Of a stretch of DNA of 64,000 nt, positions 7,760-14,653 are shown one piece after another. The position numbers and the translations under genes were made by a program. Position 1 is the first letter of the stretch, and the number at the start of each line of letters is the position of its first letter. Source of the DNA: an uncultured Eubacterium sp. (GTDB lineage Bacteria; Bacillota; Clostridia; Lachnospirales; Lachnospiraceae); the NCBI GenBank assembly GCA_910589595.1, contig CAJUTM010000016.1, positions 3,416 to 67,415 on the forward strand. Direction: 5' to 3'. A model generated the notes under the pieces. That model worked only from the letters and a program-made list of their open reading frames with translations, had not been told where the DNA came from and ran no database searches.

Positions 7760-8917
7760 CTACCTTTCCTCTTTGTTGTTTTTAAAGCATTTCTCACGCT
7801 GTTTTGATTTTTGTGATGCTTTTACCTGCTCTAAAAGGCTGTCCATCTGCTTACTCCCAAATGCCTTACGGAGCAGCTTATAATCTTTGTTTTGCACACG
7901 GAGGTTTTCATTTTCCCCTGCCAGTTTCTCATTGGTTTTCCTTAACCCCTCATTCTCACGGTGGAGGTTGCTGTTTGTGACATTCAGCCGATAGTAGCTG
8001 TCCCACGCTTCAAAGCACCTTATAAGAGCTGTTTTAACAAGCGATTTCAGCTTTTGCACCAAAGGCTCTGCCACTTTATTTCTATATGACTTCGCCGACA
8101 TGAACCCCTGCGGCTCTGGCAACTGGTATTCTGGGGAAGTGTCAAGCACCTGTTCCAGAGTTTTTAGGTTTTCCATTCCTTTGTCGTAATTCTCCACCCT
8201 GTCCGACAATATTTGAAATTCCTCTTTTTTCTCCGAAATCTGCCCCTCAAGCTGGACGACCTCTTTTTCCCGCTCCTGCTTTTTATAATCAAGGACAGAC
8301 AAATGTTTCTCATGCGTGCCTTTATGCTCCCATTCAATGCCATGCCGCCCCATCACAGCGGCAAGGTTCTCTTTTTCGGACTGTACCCACTGGCTCCACT
8401 CCGTATCGCCACGGGAGCCGCCTTTGAATCCCTGCGCCGCCAACGCCTGTTTCAAAGATACCCTCGTATCAAGCCCACGCTTGCTGCCCGTCGTGAACGG
8501 GACAAAGTCAATGTGCAGATGCGGCGTTGCTTCATCCATATGGATATGAGCGGAAAATACATAGAGATTAGGGTTTCGTTCTTGGAATCCATGATAATAT
8601 TCATCTAAAATCTGCCTTGCAAGCTGTCCGTTTTCACTTCCCGCGCCCATATTTTCCTTATCCCCAATCTGCAAAATCAGCTCATGGAACGGCTTTTCCT
8701 GTTTTGAGTTCCGTATCTTCTCGTAATAATCGGCAATGCGGCGGTCTGCCCTCGTCTGCCTTTCATTGTACCTTTGTAAGGCTTCATCAAATAGTTTATG
8801 ATACACTTTCTTGATGCTCTCGTTGCAATAATCTACATTAAGATGTGAACGCTCACCATCCACATTTTCAGCCTTGAATTTGCGGCTGTTATGGTTGACC
8901 GAGCCTTTCCCCACCAT
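7760..8917 (-). CDS. MobV/Pre-family relaxase
   Basis: This 385-residue relaxase has the same order as the one at 310-1,758: 'MVGKGSVNHNSRKF' near the start, the HMDEATPHLHID metal-binding motif at about residues 128-139, and a coiled-coil tail. ATG 8,917 lacks a clear ribosome binding site. In the paralogue the protein begins seven codons earlier, and here the equivalent codon is ATA at 8,936-8,938, preceded by AAAGGG. Translation may therefore begin at an unusual ATA codon, or the original start may have mutated. It should nick the candidate oriT at 8,974-9,050. Confidence 0.88.
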   Translation of the reverse strand: MVGKGSVNHNSRKFKAENVDGERSHLNVDYCNESIKKVYHKLFDEALQRYNERQTRADRRIADYYEKIRNSKQEKPFHELILQIGDKENMGAGSENGQLARQILDEYYHGFQERNPNLYVFSAHIHMDEATPHLHIDFVPFTTGSKRGLDTRVSLKQALAAQGFKGGSRGDTEWSQWVQSEKENLAAVMGRHGIEWEHKGTHEKHLSVLDYKKQEREKEVVQLEGQISEKKEEFQILSDRVENYDKGMENLKTLEQVLDTSPEYQLPEPQGFMSAKSYRNKVAEPLVQKLKSLVKTALIRCFEAWDSYYRLNVTNSNLHRENEGLRKTNEKLAGENENLRVQNKDYKLLRKAFGSKQMDSLLEQVKASQKSKQREKCFKNNKEER

Positions 8918-8973
8918 TGCGCTAATTGTCCGTCTTATAAAATCACGCCCTTTCTTTTCGGCTGGTAGGCTTT

Positions 8974-9050
8974 GTTACTTTCCCGAAAGTAACGCAAAAG
9001 CACTTTTGTCAGCTACGCCAACAAAAATGCAACCTGCAAGCAGGTTTTGC
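8974..9050. other. Candidate oriT of element 2 (two hairpins)
   Basis: Hairpin GTTACTTTC-CC-GAAAGTAAC (8,974-8,993) is followed by GCAAAAGCA and by a second hairpin ACCTGC-AA-GCAGGT (9,032-9,045). Order and spacing match 2,118-2,196 in element 1. In the second stem a C-G pair is replaced by T-A on both arms, and in the first a T-A is replaced by C-G, so the stems are preserved by compensatory changes. The region lies directly upstream of the relaxase gene. Confidence 0.55.
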
Positions 9051-9124
9051 GCTCTCCGAGGGGTAAGGGCTGTCCTTTGAAAAGGACACCCTTACAACCC
9101 CGTCTAAACTTTAATTGGTTTCAA

Positions 9125-9210
9125 TGTGTGACGATGGTGACAATGTTTGAGATACCGCCTCCGCTCTCAAAACATTGACACCTTTGACACCGTTTGTCAC
9201 ACCGCTTCAT
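9125..9210. repeat. TGTCAC/TGTGAC-rich iteron-like region
   Basis: Between the end of repA and the candidate oriT, words of the type GTGACGATGG, GTGACAATG, TTGACACC and TTTGTCACACC recur within about 85 bp. A similar run with long inverted repeats lies at 2,358-2,440 in element 1. Iterons bound by a replication initiator are one possible reading; this is inference. Confidence 0.3.
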
Positions 9211-10345
9211 CGGTTTCTTTCCAAAGCGAAACTTTTCTGCCATTGTGGGTACGGCTGTTCTGATAGCGGATACCGTAATCACGGAACAGCTTGCTTGCGT
9301 TGATGCTAAGCCTAAGGGAAAGCACATTCGGCTTAATATCTACACCAAGCCTTTCACAAAGCTCCGAAGCTGTCCCCTCCCATCTGTCACTCTCCGAAAA
9401 AAGAGTAGCTGCAATTTTTTCAAGTAAAGGCTCAGGCGGCTCTTTCCACGGCTCTGTTTCCAATTTTTCAAAATTCCACACCAGACGCTCGGCATCTCTC
9501 ACAAGATGGACTTTCATATCCTGCTGGTCTCTGCCCGCCACGTCAAGCGTGGCATTATTGGAAATTCTCTTTTCCTTGCTGAGAACAAACGCCCCATCAG
9601 CCGCACCCATCAATCCGTTTGTTCCCGAAATCATATCAAAAATATCTTCCGCTTTCTGCTTTCGGGTGTGATGGACGATGAGCATCGTAACTTTGTAACT
9701 GTCTGCCAATGCTTTGAGCCTTGCCACAATGTCATAGTCGCTTGCGTAACTGTAATCTGCCCCACCAGCTTCACGGACACGCTTTAAGGTGTCTATGATT
9801 ATTAAGCCTGTTTCGGGGTGTTCCTGCATAAATCCTCTAATTTGTTCTTCCAAACCGCCATTAACCGTTTTACACTCTGTTGCAAAATATAGATTGCCTG
9901 TTTCTTCTGCACCGAACATCTGAAACAGCCGTTTCTGCAAACGTGGGTAATCATCTTCAAGCGCAAAATATAAAACGGTCGCCTTCCGCACCTTGTATTC
10001 CCACAACGGCATTCCAATGCTGATATGGTAGGCGAGCTGCGCCATCATAAAACTTTTTCCCACCTTTGGAGAACCTACGAAAAGGTAAGTTCCCCTTTGG
10101 AGCAGACCATCAATCAGCGGCGGCTGTATATCAAATACGGTGTCATACAAAACTGCCATTGATACAGTTTTAAGATACAAAGGGTCTAACTGCCGCAGCA
10201 TTTCCCTCTGCATTTCCTCAATACTATTGATATTTTCATCACAGTCGGCTATACTATGGTCAGTACATTTATGGAGCGGTTGCCCCGTATCTGCGCCAAC
10301 AGATACATTCGGGACAGCCGTTTCTTTTTTATTCGCCATCTTCAT
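9197..10345 (-). CDS. RepA-like RecA-fold ATPase
   Basis: The 382-residue protein has a Walker A motif (FVGSPKVGKSF, about residues 90-100), a Walker B-type 'GLIIIDTLKRV' and a following 'MLIVHHTRK' typical of RepA/DnaB-like hexameric helicases of plasmids and mobile elements (AAA_25 type). The C-terminal 80 residues contain a segment that looks like a small winged-helix ('ASELCERLGVDIKPNVLSLRLS'). It probably helps autonomous replication of the excised element. The gene overlaps the 3' end of mobC by 17 bases, so it is in the same operon. Element 1 has no counterpart. Confidence 0.8.
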   Translation of the reverse strand: MKMANKKETAVPNVSVGADTGQPLHKCTDHSIADCDENINSIEEMQREMLRQLDPLYLKTVSMAVLYDTVFDIQPPLIDGLLQRGTYLFVGSPKVGKSFMMAQLAYHISIGMPLWEYKVRKATVLYFALEDDYPRLQKRLFQMFGAEETGNLYFATECKTVNGGLEEQIRGFMQEHPETGLIIIDTLKRVREAGGADYSYASDYDIVARLKALADSYKVTMLIVHHTRKQKAEDIFDMISGTNGLMGAADGAFVLSKEKRISNNATLDVAGRDQQDMKVHLVRDAERLVWNFEKLETEPWKEPPEPLLEKIAATLFSESDRWEGTASELCERLGVDIKPNVLSLRLSINASKLFRDYGIRYQNSRTHNGRKVSLWKETDEAV

Positions 10346-10664
10346 CTTCTCCTTTCAGACCACCGAGGATAACGCTAATTAATTCAATTGTATCAAGCAA
10401 TTCTTCATTTACACCGTCGCTCGCTTCAATCCTCTGCAATTCTGCAAGGACGGCGGCAAGCTCATTGCGGAGTGCCTTATATACCCTCGGGTTGCCCTGC
10501 ACAACTACGTCTTGGCATAAAAGCCGCCTTGTGATATAGTCCTGCTTGGTAAGCCCCGAAAGCCGCACAGCTTTGTCAATCCGCTCGCTTTCTTCGGGAG
10601 ATACTCGAAAGGCGACGGTCTTATTCCTCCAACGGTTGCAGTTGTCTAAATTCTTTGCCGACAT
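10329..10664 (-). CDS. MobC-like relaxosome accessory protein
   Basis: The 111-residue protein begins with a ribbon-helix-helix pattern ('TVAFRVSPEESERIDKAVRLSGLTKQDYI') followed by acidic helices. It corresponds to the protein encoded at 2,454-2,825 in element 1 and occupies the same position directly after the integrase gene, one base past its stop codon. A role as DNA-binding partner of the MobV relaxase is likely but rests on context. Confidence 0.65.
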   Translation of the reverse strand: MSAKNLDNCNRWRNKTVAFRVSPEESERIDKAVRLSGLTKQDYITRRLLCQDVVVQGNPRVYKALRNELAAVLAELQRIEASDGVNEELLDTIELISVILGGLKGEDEDGE

Positions 10665-10665
10665 A

Positions 10666-11745
10666 TCAAAAATCCCCCTTCCCTAAATCGTCAAGCCTGT
10701 CTGCCATTTCTGCCTGCTTTGACGGAAACAGGTGTGCATAGCGGTAAGTGATTTCAATGCTCTCATGCCCCACACGGTCGGCAATCGCCACCGCCGAGAA
10801 ACCCATGTCAATCAATAAACTGATGTGGCTATGCCGCAAATCGTGAATCCGTATGCGTTTCACTCCTGCGGCTCTTGCGCCCCTGTCCATCTCGTGATGG
10901 AGATAGCTCTTTGTTATTGTAAAGATACGGTCTTTCTTTTTTAAGCCATACAACATACCGATATACTCCTGCATTTCCTCACAGAGAAACTTTGGCATCT
11001 TGATTGTGCGGTTGCTCTTTTTTGTTTTCGGAGAGGTAATCACGTCCTCCCCATGCAGGCGTTGGTAAGATTTGTTAATCGTAACTGTTTCCTTATCAAA
11101 GCTAAAATCTGCGGCGGTCAGAGCTAATAATTCTCCCTCTCGGATTCCGCACCAGTAGAGCATCTGGAACGCATAATAGGAAACTGGCTTGTCCATCATT
11201 TCATCCGCAAACTTCTTATATTCCTCTTTTGTCCAGAACAGCATTTCCTTGTGTTCCTCGCTCCCCATGTTCCCCGCTTTTGCCGCAGGGTTGGAGCGGA
11301 GGTCGTAATAGCGCACCGCATGGTTAAATATTGCGGAAAGCTGATTATGAACTGTTTTCAAATACGTCTGCGAATAGGGATTGCGCTTTTCATCACGGTA
11401 GGCAAGCAGCTCATTCTGCCATGCAATGATTTCCTTTGTGCCAATTTCGCTAATCTTCATCTTCCCGAAGTACGGAAGAATCTTCGTCCGAATGATATGC
11501 TCTTTTGTCAACCAAGTGTTCTCCTTTAAACGATTTTTTACATCATTTTTATAAAGCTCCGTAAAATCTTCAAACTCCATGTCAAGGTCAGCAGAATTTT
11601 GTAACTGGAACTTCCGTTCCCACTCCTGCGCCTCCCGCTTTGTGGCAAACCCACGCTTGCACTTCTGTTTCCGCTCCCCTTTCCAGTTCACATACCGAGC
11701 CATCACATACCATGTGCCGTTGCCCTCATTCTTAAATACTGGCAT
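10666..11745 (-). CDS. Tyrosine recombinase (integrase) of element 2
   Basis: The 359-residue integrase has an AP2-like arm-binding N-terminus ('GNGTWYVMARYVNWKGERKQ'), a core-binding domain and a catalytic domain. The visible catalytic residues are Arg in 'GIREGELLAL', HDLRHSH, and 'GHESIEITYRYAH' with the nucleophilic Tyr. It is clearly paralogous to the element 1 integrase over its full length. It directly follows the excisionase gene. The direct repeat of the guaA end at both element borders identifies its target. Confidence 0.95.
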   Translation of the reverse strand: MPVFKNEGNGTWYVMARYVNWKGERKQKCKRGFATKREAQEWERKFQLQNSADLDMEFEDFTELYKNDVKNRLKENTWLTKEHIIRTKILPYFGKMKISEIGTKEIIAWQNELLAYRDEKRNPYSQTYLKTVHNQLSAIFNHAVRYYDLRSNPAAKAGNMGSEEHKEMLFWTKEEYKKFADEMMDKPVSYYAFQMLYWCGIREGELLALTAADFSFDKETVTINKSYQRLHGEDVITSPKTKKSNRTIKMPKFLCEEMQEYIGMLYGLKKKDRIFTITKSYLHHEMDRGARAAGVKRIRIHDLRHSHISLLIDMGFSAVAIADRVGHESIEITYRYAHLFPSKQAEMADRLDDLGKGDF

Positions 11746-11946
11746 TTACTCCATCTCCTTTCCCTGTTTTTCTCCTGCCCCGTAAAACCTTTCTTGGAAA
11801 TACTGGCGGTTGACACGCCCCGCAATCGTGATAAAGCCCTGCTCCTTCAGCTCGTCATTCAGTTTCTTGATGAGCTTGTAAGCATAAGGCTTTGATACGG
11901 AAAGCTCTTGCGCCACCTCGTCCACACGGATAAATTTGTTGTCCAT
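11746..11946 (-). CDS. Excisionase / helix-turn-helix protein (Xis-like)
   Basis: The 66-residue protein has the DNA-binding pattern 'IRVDEVAQELSVSKPYAYKLIKKL' and ends 'GFITIAGRVNRQYFQERFYG' plus a short tail. It is a paralogue of the small protein at 4,073-4,255. It precedes the integrase with no gap on the same strand, and the divergent XRE gene is 176 bp away across several operator-like sites. Confidence 0.82.
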   Translation of the reverse strand: MDNKFIRVDEVAQELSVSKPYAYKLIKKLNDELKEQGFITIAGRVNRQYFQERFYGAGEKQGKEME

Positions 11947-11967
11947 ACAACCTCTCCTTTCTCTTTC

Positions 11968-12086
11968 TAAGCGTTTTTGCTTAATTCATAATACTAAACA
12001 TTTTTGCTACTGTCAATAGGTTTGCAAGAAAATATTAAACTTTTTTGTTTCGCTTATTCTTGACTTTTTCTAAGCATATATGCTAT
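11968..12086. promoter_or_regulatory. TAAGC-N6-GCTTA operator-like sites between xis and XRE
   Basis: A perfect palindromic site TAAGC-GTTTTT-GCTTA lies at 11,968-11,983. Weaker copies lie at 11,995-12,010 (TAAAC-ATTTTT-GCTAC), 12,036-12,051 (TAAAC-TTTTTT-GTTTC) and 12,071-12,086 (TAAGC-ATATAT-GCTAT). The last one overlaps the -10 box of the XRE promoter. They are probable binding sites of the XRE protein; a further perfect copy is at 12,870-12,885. Confidence 0.55.
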
Positions 12087-12089
12087 ACT
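12060..12089 (+). promoter_or_regulatory. Promoter of element 2 XRE regulator
   Basis: TTGACT at 12,060-12,065 and TATACT at 12,084-12,089 with an 18-bp spacer. The operator-like site at 12,071-12,086 lies across the spacer and -10, which suggests negative autoregulation. Confidence 0.55.
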
Positions 12090-12122
12090 CCTTATAAACA
12101 TACGAACAAGGAGTGAAACATT

Positions 12123-12653
12123 ATGGCGATTGGCGAAAGAATACATTTTTTCCGCATCATGCGGGGCATGACACAAAAATATCTCGGTATGCTTGTCGGG
12201 TTTCCCGAAAAATCAGCGGATGTCCGTCTGGCACAGTACGAAACTGGCTCACGCAAACCGAAGGCAGACTTGACTGCTGCACTGGCGCAGGCTCTTGACG
12301 TTGCGCCGCAAGCACTGGACATACCCGACATTGACAGCTACATCGGGCTTATGCACACCTTATTTTCCCTTGAGGACATTTACGGTCTTATTGTCAGTGA
12401 AACAGACGGAGAAGTCTGTTTGAAAGTCAACAAAGACAAAAGTAAGGATGCCGCCGAGTTACTGCAAATGCTTACCGCTTGGCAGGAACAGGCTGTAAAA
12501 CTCTCTGCCGAGGAAATCAGCAGGGAAGATTACGACCAGTGGCGGTACAATTACCCGAAGTTTGACACCACGCAGCATTGGGCAAAAGTTCCCTCTAAGG
12601 AATTGAGTGATACCTTGATTGAACAGTTCAAGGACAAACTCAAAACTGATTAA
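12123..12653 (+). CDS. XRE-family regulator of element 2
   Basis: The 176-residue protein has an N-terminal Cro/CI-type helix-turn-helix ('GERIHFFRIMRGMTQKYLG', then 'RLAQYETGSRKPKADLT') and a C-terminal region without a recognised fold. The start at ATG 12,123 follows AAGGAG. It is a paralogue of the protein at 4,477-5,061 and is likewise divergent from xis-int. It likely represses the excision operon through the TAAGC-N6-GCTTA sites. Confidence 0.87.
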   Translation: MAIGERIHFFRIMRGMTQKYLGMLVGFPEKSADVRLAQYETGSRKPKADLTAALAQALDVAPQALDIPDIDSYIGLMHTLFSLEDIYGLIVSETDGEVCLKVNKDKSKDAAELLQMLTAWQEQAVKLSAEEISREDYDQWRYNYPKFDTTQHWAKVPSKELSDTLIEQFKDKLKTD

Positions 12654-12666
12654 CAAGCACAACAAA

Positions 12667-12710
12667 AAACGCCCTTAGCCATGAGTTCCTACCCACAGCT
12701 AAGGGCGTTT
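12667..12710 (+). terminator. Hairpin terminator after XRE gene of element 2
   Basis: A perfect 13-bp stem, AAACGCCCTTAGC at 12,667-12,679 and GCTAAGGGCGTTT at 12,698-12,710, follows the XRE stop by 13 bases. Flanking A and T runs would allow it to work on both strands. Confidence 0.75.
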
Positions 12711-12804
12711 CTAATATGGATTTATTTCAGTCATCCAAACCGCTTACAAATCATTCCCCCATCAACAAACCACTTGACAGTAAGAATAATCGCACTCAAA
12801 CGAC

Positions 12805-12822
12805 TGTTATCAATTTGTTATC
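12805..12822. repeat. Paired TGTTATC repeats near guaA attachment site
   Basis: TGTTATCAATTTGTTATC contains two TGTTATC words with 11-bp period and ends 62 bp before the attachment core. A copy with one mismatch lies at 5,384-5,401 near the other end of element 2. These are likely arm-type sites for integrase or excisionase. Confidence 0.45.
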
Positions 12823-12869
12823 AAAAGACCTTTCCAAAGTCCGCAAACCCGCATAAACACTGGATTCAC

Positions 12870-12885
12870 TAAGCATTTTTGCTTA
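12870..12885. promoter_or_regulatory. Operator-like palindrome overlapping attachment core and guaA stop
   Basis: TAAGC-ATTTTT-GCTTA is a perfect match to the best XRE-operator-like site of element 2. Its last three bases are the guaA stop codon and its last two bases are the first two of the attachment core. It may couple regulator binding to recombination; this is inference. Confidence 0.45.
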
Positions 12886-14427
12886 TTCGAACTCTATCGT
12901 CCCCGGTGGTTTACTCGTCAAATCATACAGCACCCGATTGACGCCTCTGACCTCGTTTATTATCCTCGTCATCACCGTCTGCAGCACCTCGAACGGAATT
13001 TCCGCGCTTTCCGCGGTCATGAAATCAATTGTTTTCACTGCGCGCAATGCCACGGCATAATCATAGGTTCTCTCATCTCCCATAACGCCCACGCTCCGCA
13101 TATTCGTCAGCGCGGCGAAATATTGGTTTATTGCTTTATCAAGGCCGGCCTTTGCTATTTCTTCACGGTAGATGGCGTCGGCGTCCTGCACAATCCGAAC
13201 CTTTTCCGCATTAATCTCGCCGATAATGCGAATCCCCAGCCCCGGTCCCGGAAATGGCTGGCGGAAGACAAGATATTCCGGAATGCCAAGTTCCAATCCC
13301 ACCTTGCGCACTTCATCTTTAAAAAGGTCGCGGAGCGGCTCTATAATTTCCTTAAAATCAACGGTGTCCGGAAGTCCGCCCACATTATGGTGGCTCTTAA
13401 TGACGGCGGATTCTCCGCCGAGGCCGCTTTCCACAACGTCCGGATAAATCGTTCCCTGCACAAGAAAATCTACCTTGCCAATCTTTTTCGCTTCCTGTTC
13501 AAAGACCCGAATAAACTCTTCGCCAATTATTTTCCGCTTCGCCTCCGGCTCTTCAACCCCAGCCAGTTTCTCATAAAAGCGCTCCTGCGCATTGACGCGG
13601 ATAAAATTGAGGTCATAGTCGCCATTCGGGCCAAAGACCGCCTCTACCTCGTCGCCCTCATTTTTGCGGAGTAATCCGTGGTCGACAAAAACACATGTCA
13701 GTTGGCTACCGATTGCTTTTGAGAGAAGTACCGCGGCCACCGAGCTGTCAACACCGCCGGACAACGCGCACAATACACGGCCGGAACCGATTTTGTTCCG
13801 CAACGCCCCAATTTGCTGTTCGACATATGCGTCCATGCGCCAATCGCCGGAACAGCCACAGACGTTGTATACAAAATTAGACAGCATTTTCGTTCCATAC
13901 TGTGTGTGCAGCACTTCCGGATGAAACTGGATTGCGTACAATTTTTCGCTTGGATTTTCCGCTGCCGCCACCGGACATTCCGATGTATGCGCACAAATAT
14001 CAAATCCCGACGCCGTTTTAGATATGTAGTCAAAATGGCTCATCCAGCAAACCGTATCTTCCGGCACATCGGAAAAGAGCGGGGATAAGGGATTGACATG
14101 CACATTTGTCTTGCCGTACTCACGCACCGGCGCTTTCTCTACCGTACCGCCCAGCACATGCATCATCACCTGCGCGCCGTAACACAGCCCTAGTATGGGA
14201 ATACCCATCTCAAACAGAGCCTTATCACAGGCAGGCGCCTCCTCTTCATAACAACTGTTAGGGCCACCGGTCAGAATAATTCCCTTTGGTTTCATTTCCC
14301 GAATCTTTGCCAAATCCGTTTTATAAGAATAAATTTCACAATATACATTACACTCACGTACGCGGCGGGCTACCAACTGGTTGTACTGACCGCCAAAATC
14401 CAAAACAATAACCAGCTCCTTTTGCAA
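12883..14427 (-). CDS. guaA: GMP synthase (glutamine-hydrolysing)
   Basis: This 514-residue enzyme converts XMP, ATP and glutamine to GMP in the cytosol. The N-terminal class I glutamine amidotransferase has the Cys in 'ILGLCYGAQVM' and the His-Glu in 'QFHPEVLHT'. The ATP-pyrophosphatase domain has 'ALSGGVDSSVAA', and the C-terminal dimerisation domain ends 'SKPPGTIEFE'. Length is normal for the family. The start is TTG at 14,427, 8 bases after GGAGG. Its last codons form the attachment core of element 2, but the product is complete. A hairpin with a T-run lies in the 226-bp region upstream (14,504-14,526). Confidence 0.97.
   Translation of the reverse strand: MQKELVIVLDFGGQYNQLVARRVRECNVYCEIYSYKTDLAKIREMKPKGIILTGGPNSCYEEEAPACDKALFEMGIPILGLCYGAQVMMHVLGGTVEKAPVREYGKTNVHVNPLSPLFSDVPEDTVCWMSHFDYISKTASGFDICAHTSECPVAAAENPSEKLYAIQFHPEVLHTQYGTKMLSNFVYNVCGCSGDWRMDAYVEQQIGALRNKIGSGRVLCALSGGVDSSVAAVLLSKAIGSQLTCVFVDHGLLRKNEGDEVEAVFGPNGDYDLNFIRVNAQERFYEKLAGVEEPEAKRKIIGEEFIRVFEQEAKKIGKVDFLVQGTIYPDVVESGLGGESAVIKSHHNVGGLPDTVDFKEIIEPLRDLFKDEVRKVGLELGIPEYLVFRQPFPGPGLGIRIIGEINAEKVRIVQDADAIYREEIAKAGLDKAINQYFAALTNMRSVGVMGDERTYDYAVALRAVKTIDFMTAESAEIPFEVLQTVMTRIINEVRGVNRVLYDLTSKPPGTIEFE
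12884..12894. other. Attachment core at guaA 3' end
   Basis: TATTCGAACTC, read on the minus strand as GAG TTC GAA TA, covers the last codons and the first two bases of the stop codon of guaA. It is repeated at 5,273-5,283. Insertion therefore restores the guaA coding end. Confidence 0.78.
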
Positions 14428-14494
14428 TATCTTTTCCTCCTTTGATAAAATAATAAAATAAAGAGAACAACATCTGTCTGTACGTCTCCCGAAA

Positions 14495-14526
14495 AATAAA
14501 AAGGCGGCGGCTGAAAACCGCTCCGC
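14495..14526 (-). terminator. Hairpin with T-run between DUF308 gene and guaA
   Basis: On the minus strand a GC-rich stem (GCGG-AG-CGG pairing with CCGCCGC around a TTTTCAG loop) is followed by CTTTTTATTTTT. It could terminate the DUF308 transcript, or act as an attenuator in a guaA leader. I could not match the upstream 100 bases to a known purine riboswitch. Confidence 0.45.
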
Positions 14527-14653
14527 ACAGGGCAGTCTTTCCTATAAGATAAAAAAATCACAATCAGAATCGCTTAGCCACCGTATCCGCTGCTTCCCTG
14601 ACGACCTGAATATGATATTCTGTTAATAAGTTTAGCAAATGCCCATTTAAAAG

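Larger units (their letters stand above)
5273..12894. mobile_element. Integrative mobilizable element 2 inserted at guaA 3' end
   Basis: The element is bounded by the 11-bp direct repeat TATTCGAACTC at 5,273-5,283 and 12,884-12,894. The right copy covers the last codons and part of the stop codon of guaA. Inside are three cargo genes, tnpV, mobV, a candidate oriT, repA-like, mobC-like, integrase, excisionase and an XRE regulator, 7.6 kb in all. The guaA 3' end is a known integration site of several genomic islands. The direct repeat, the integrase next to the guaA end and the parallel gene order in element 1 support a tandem insertion. Element ends are inferred from the repeat and not from a comparison with an empty site. 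Confidence 0.8.

Noticed and set aside
14550..14653. Purine or ZTP riboswitch before guaA
   Set aside because: The conserved core words of these riboswitches were not found on the minus strand.
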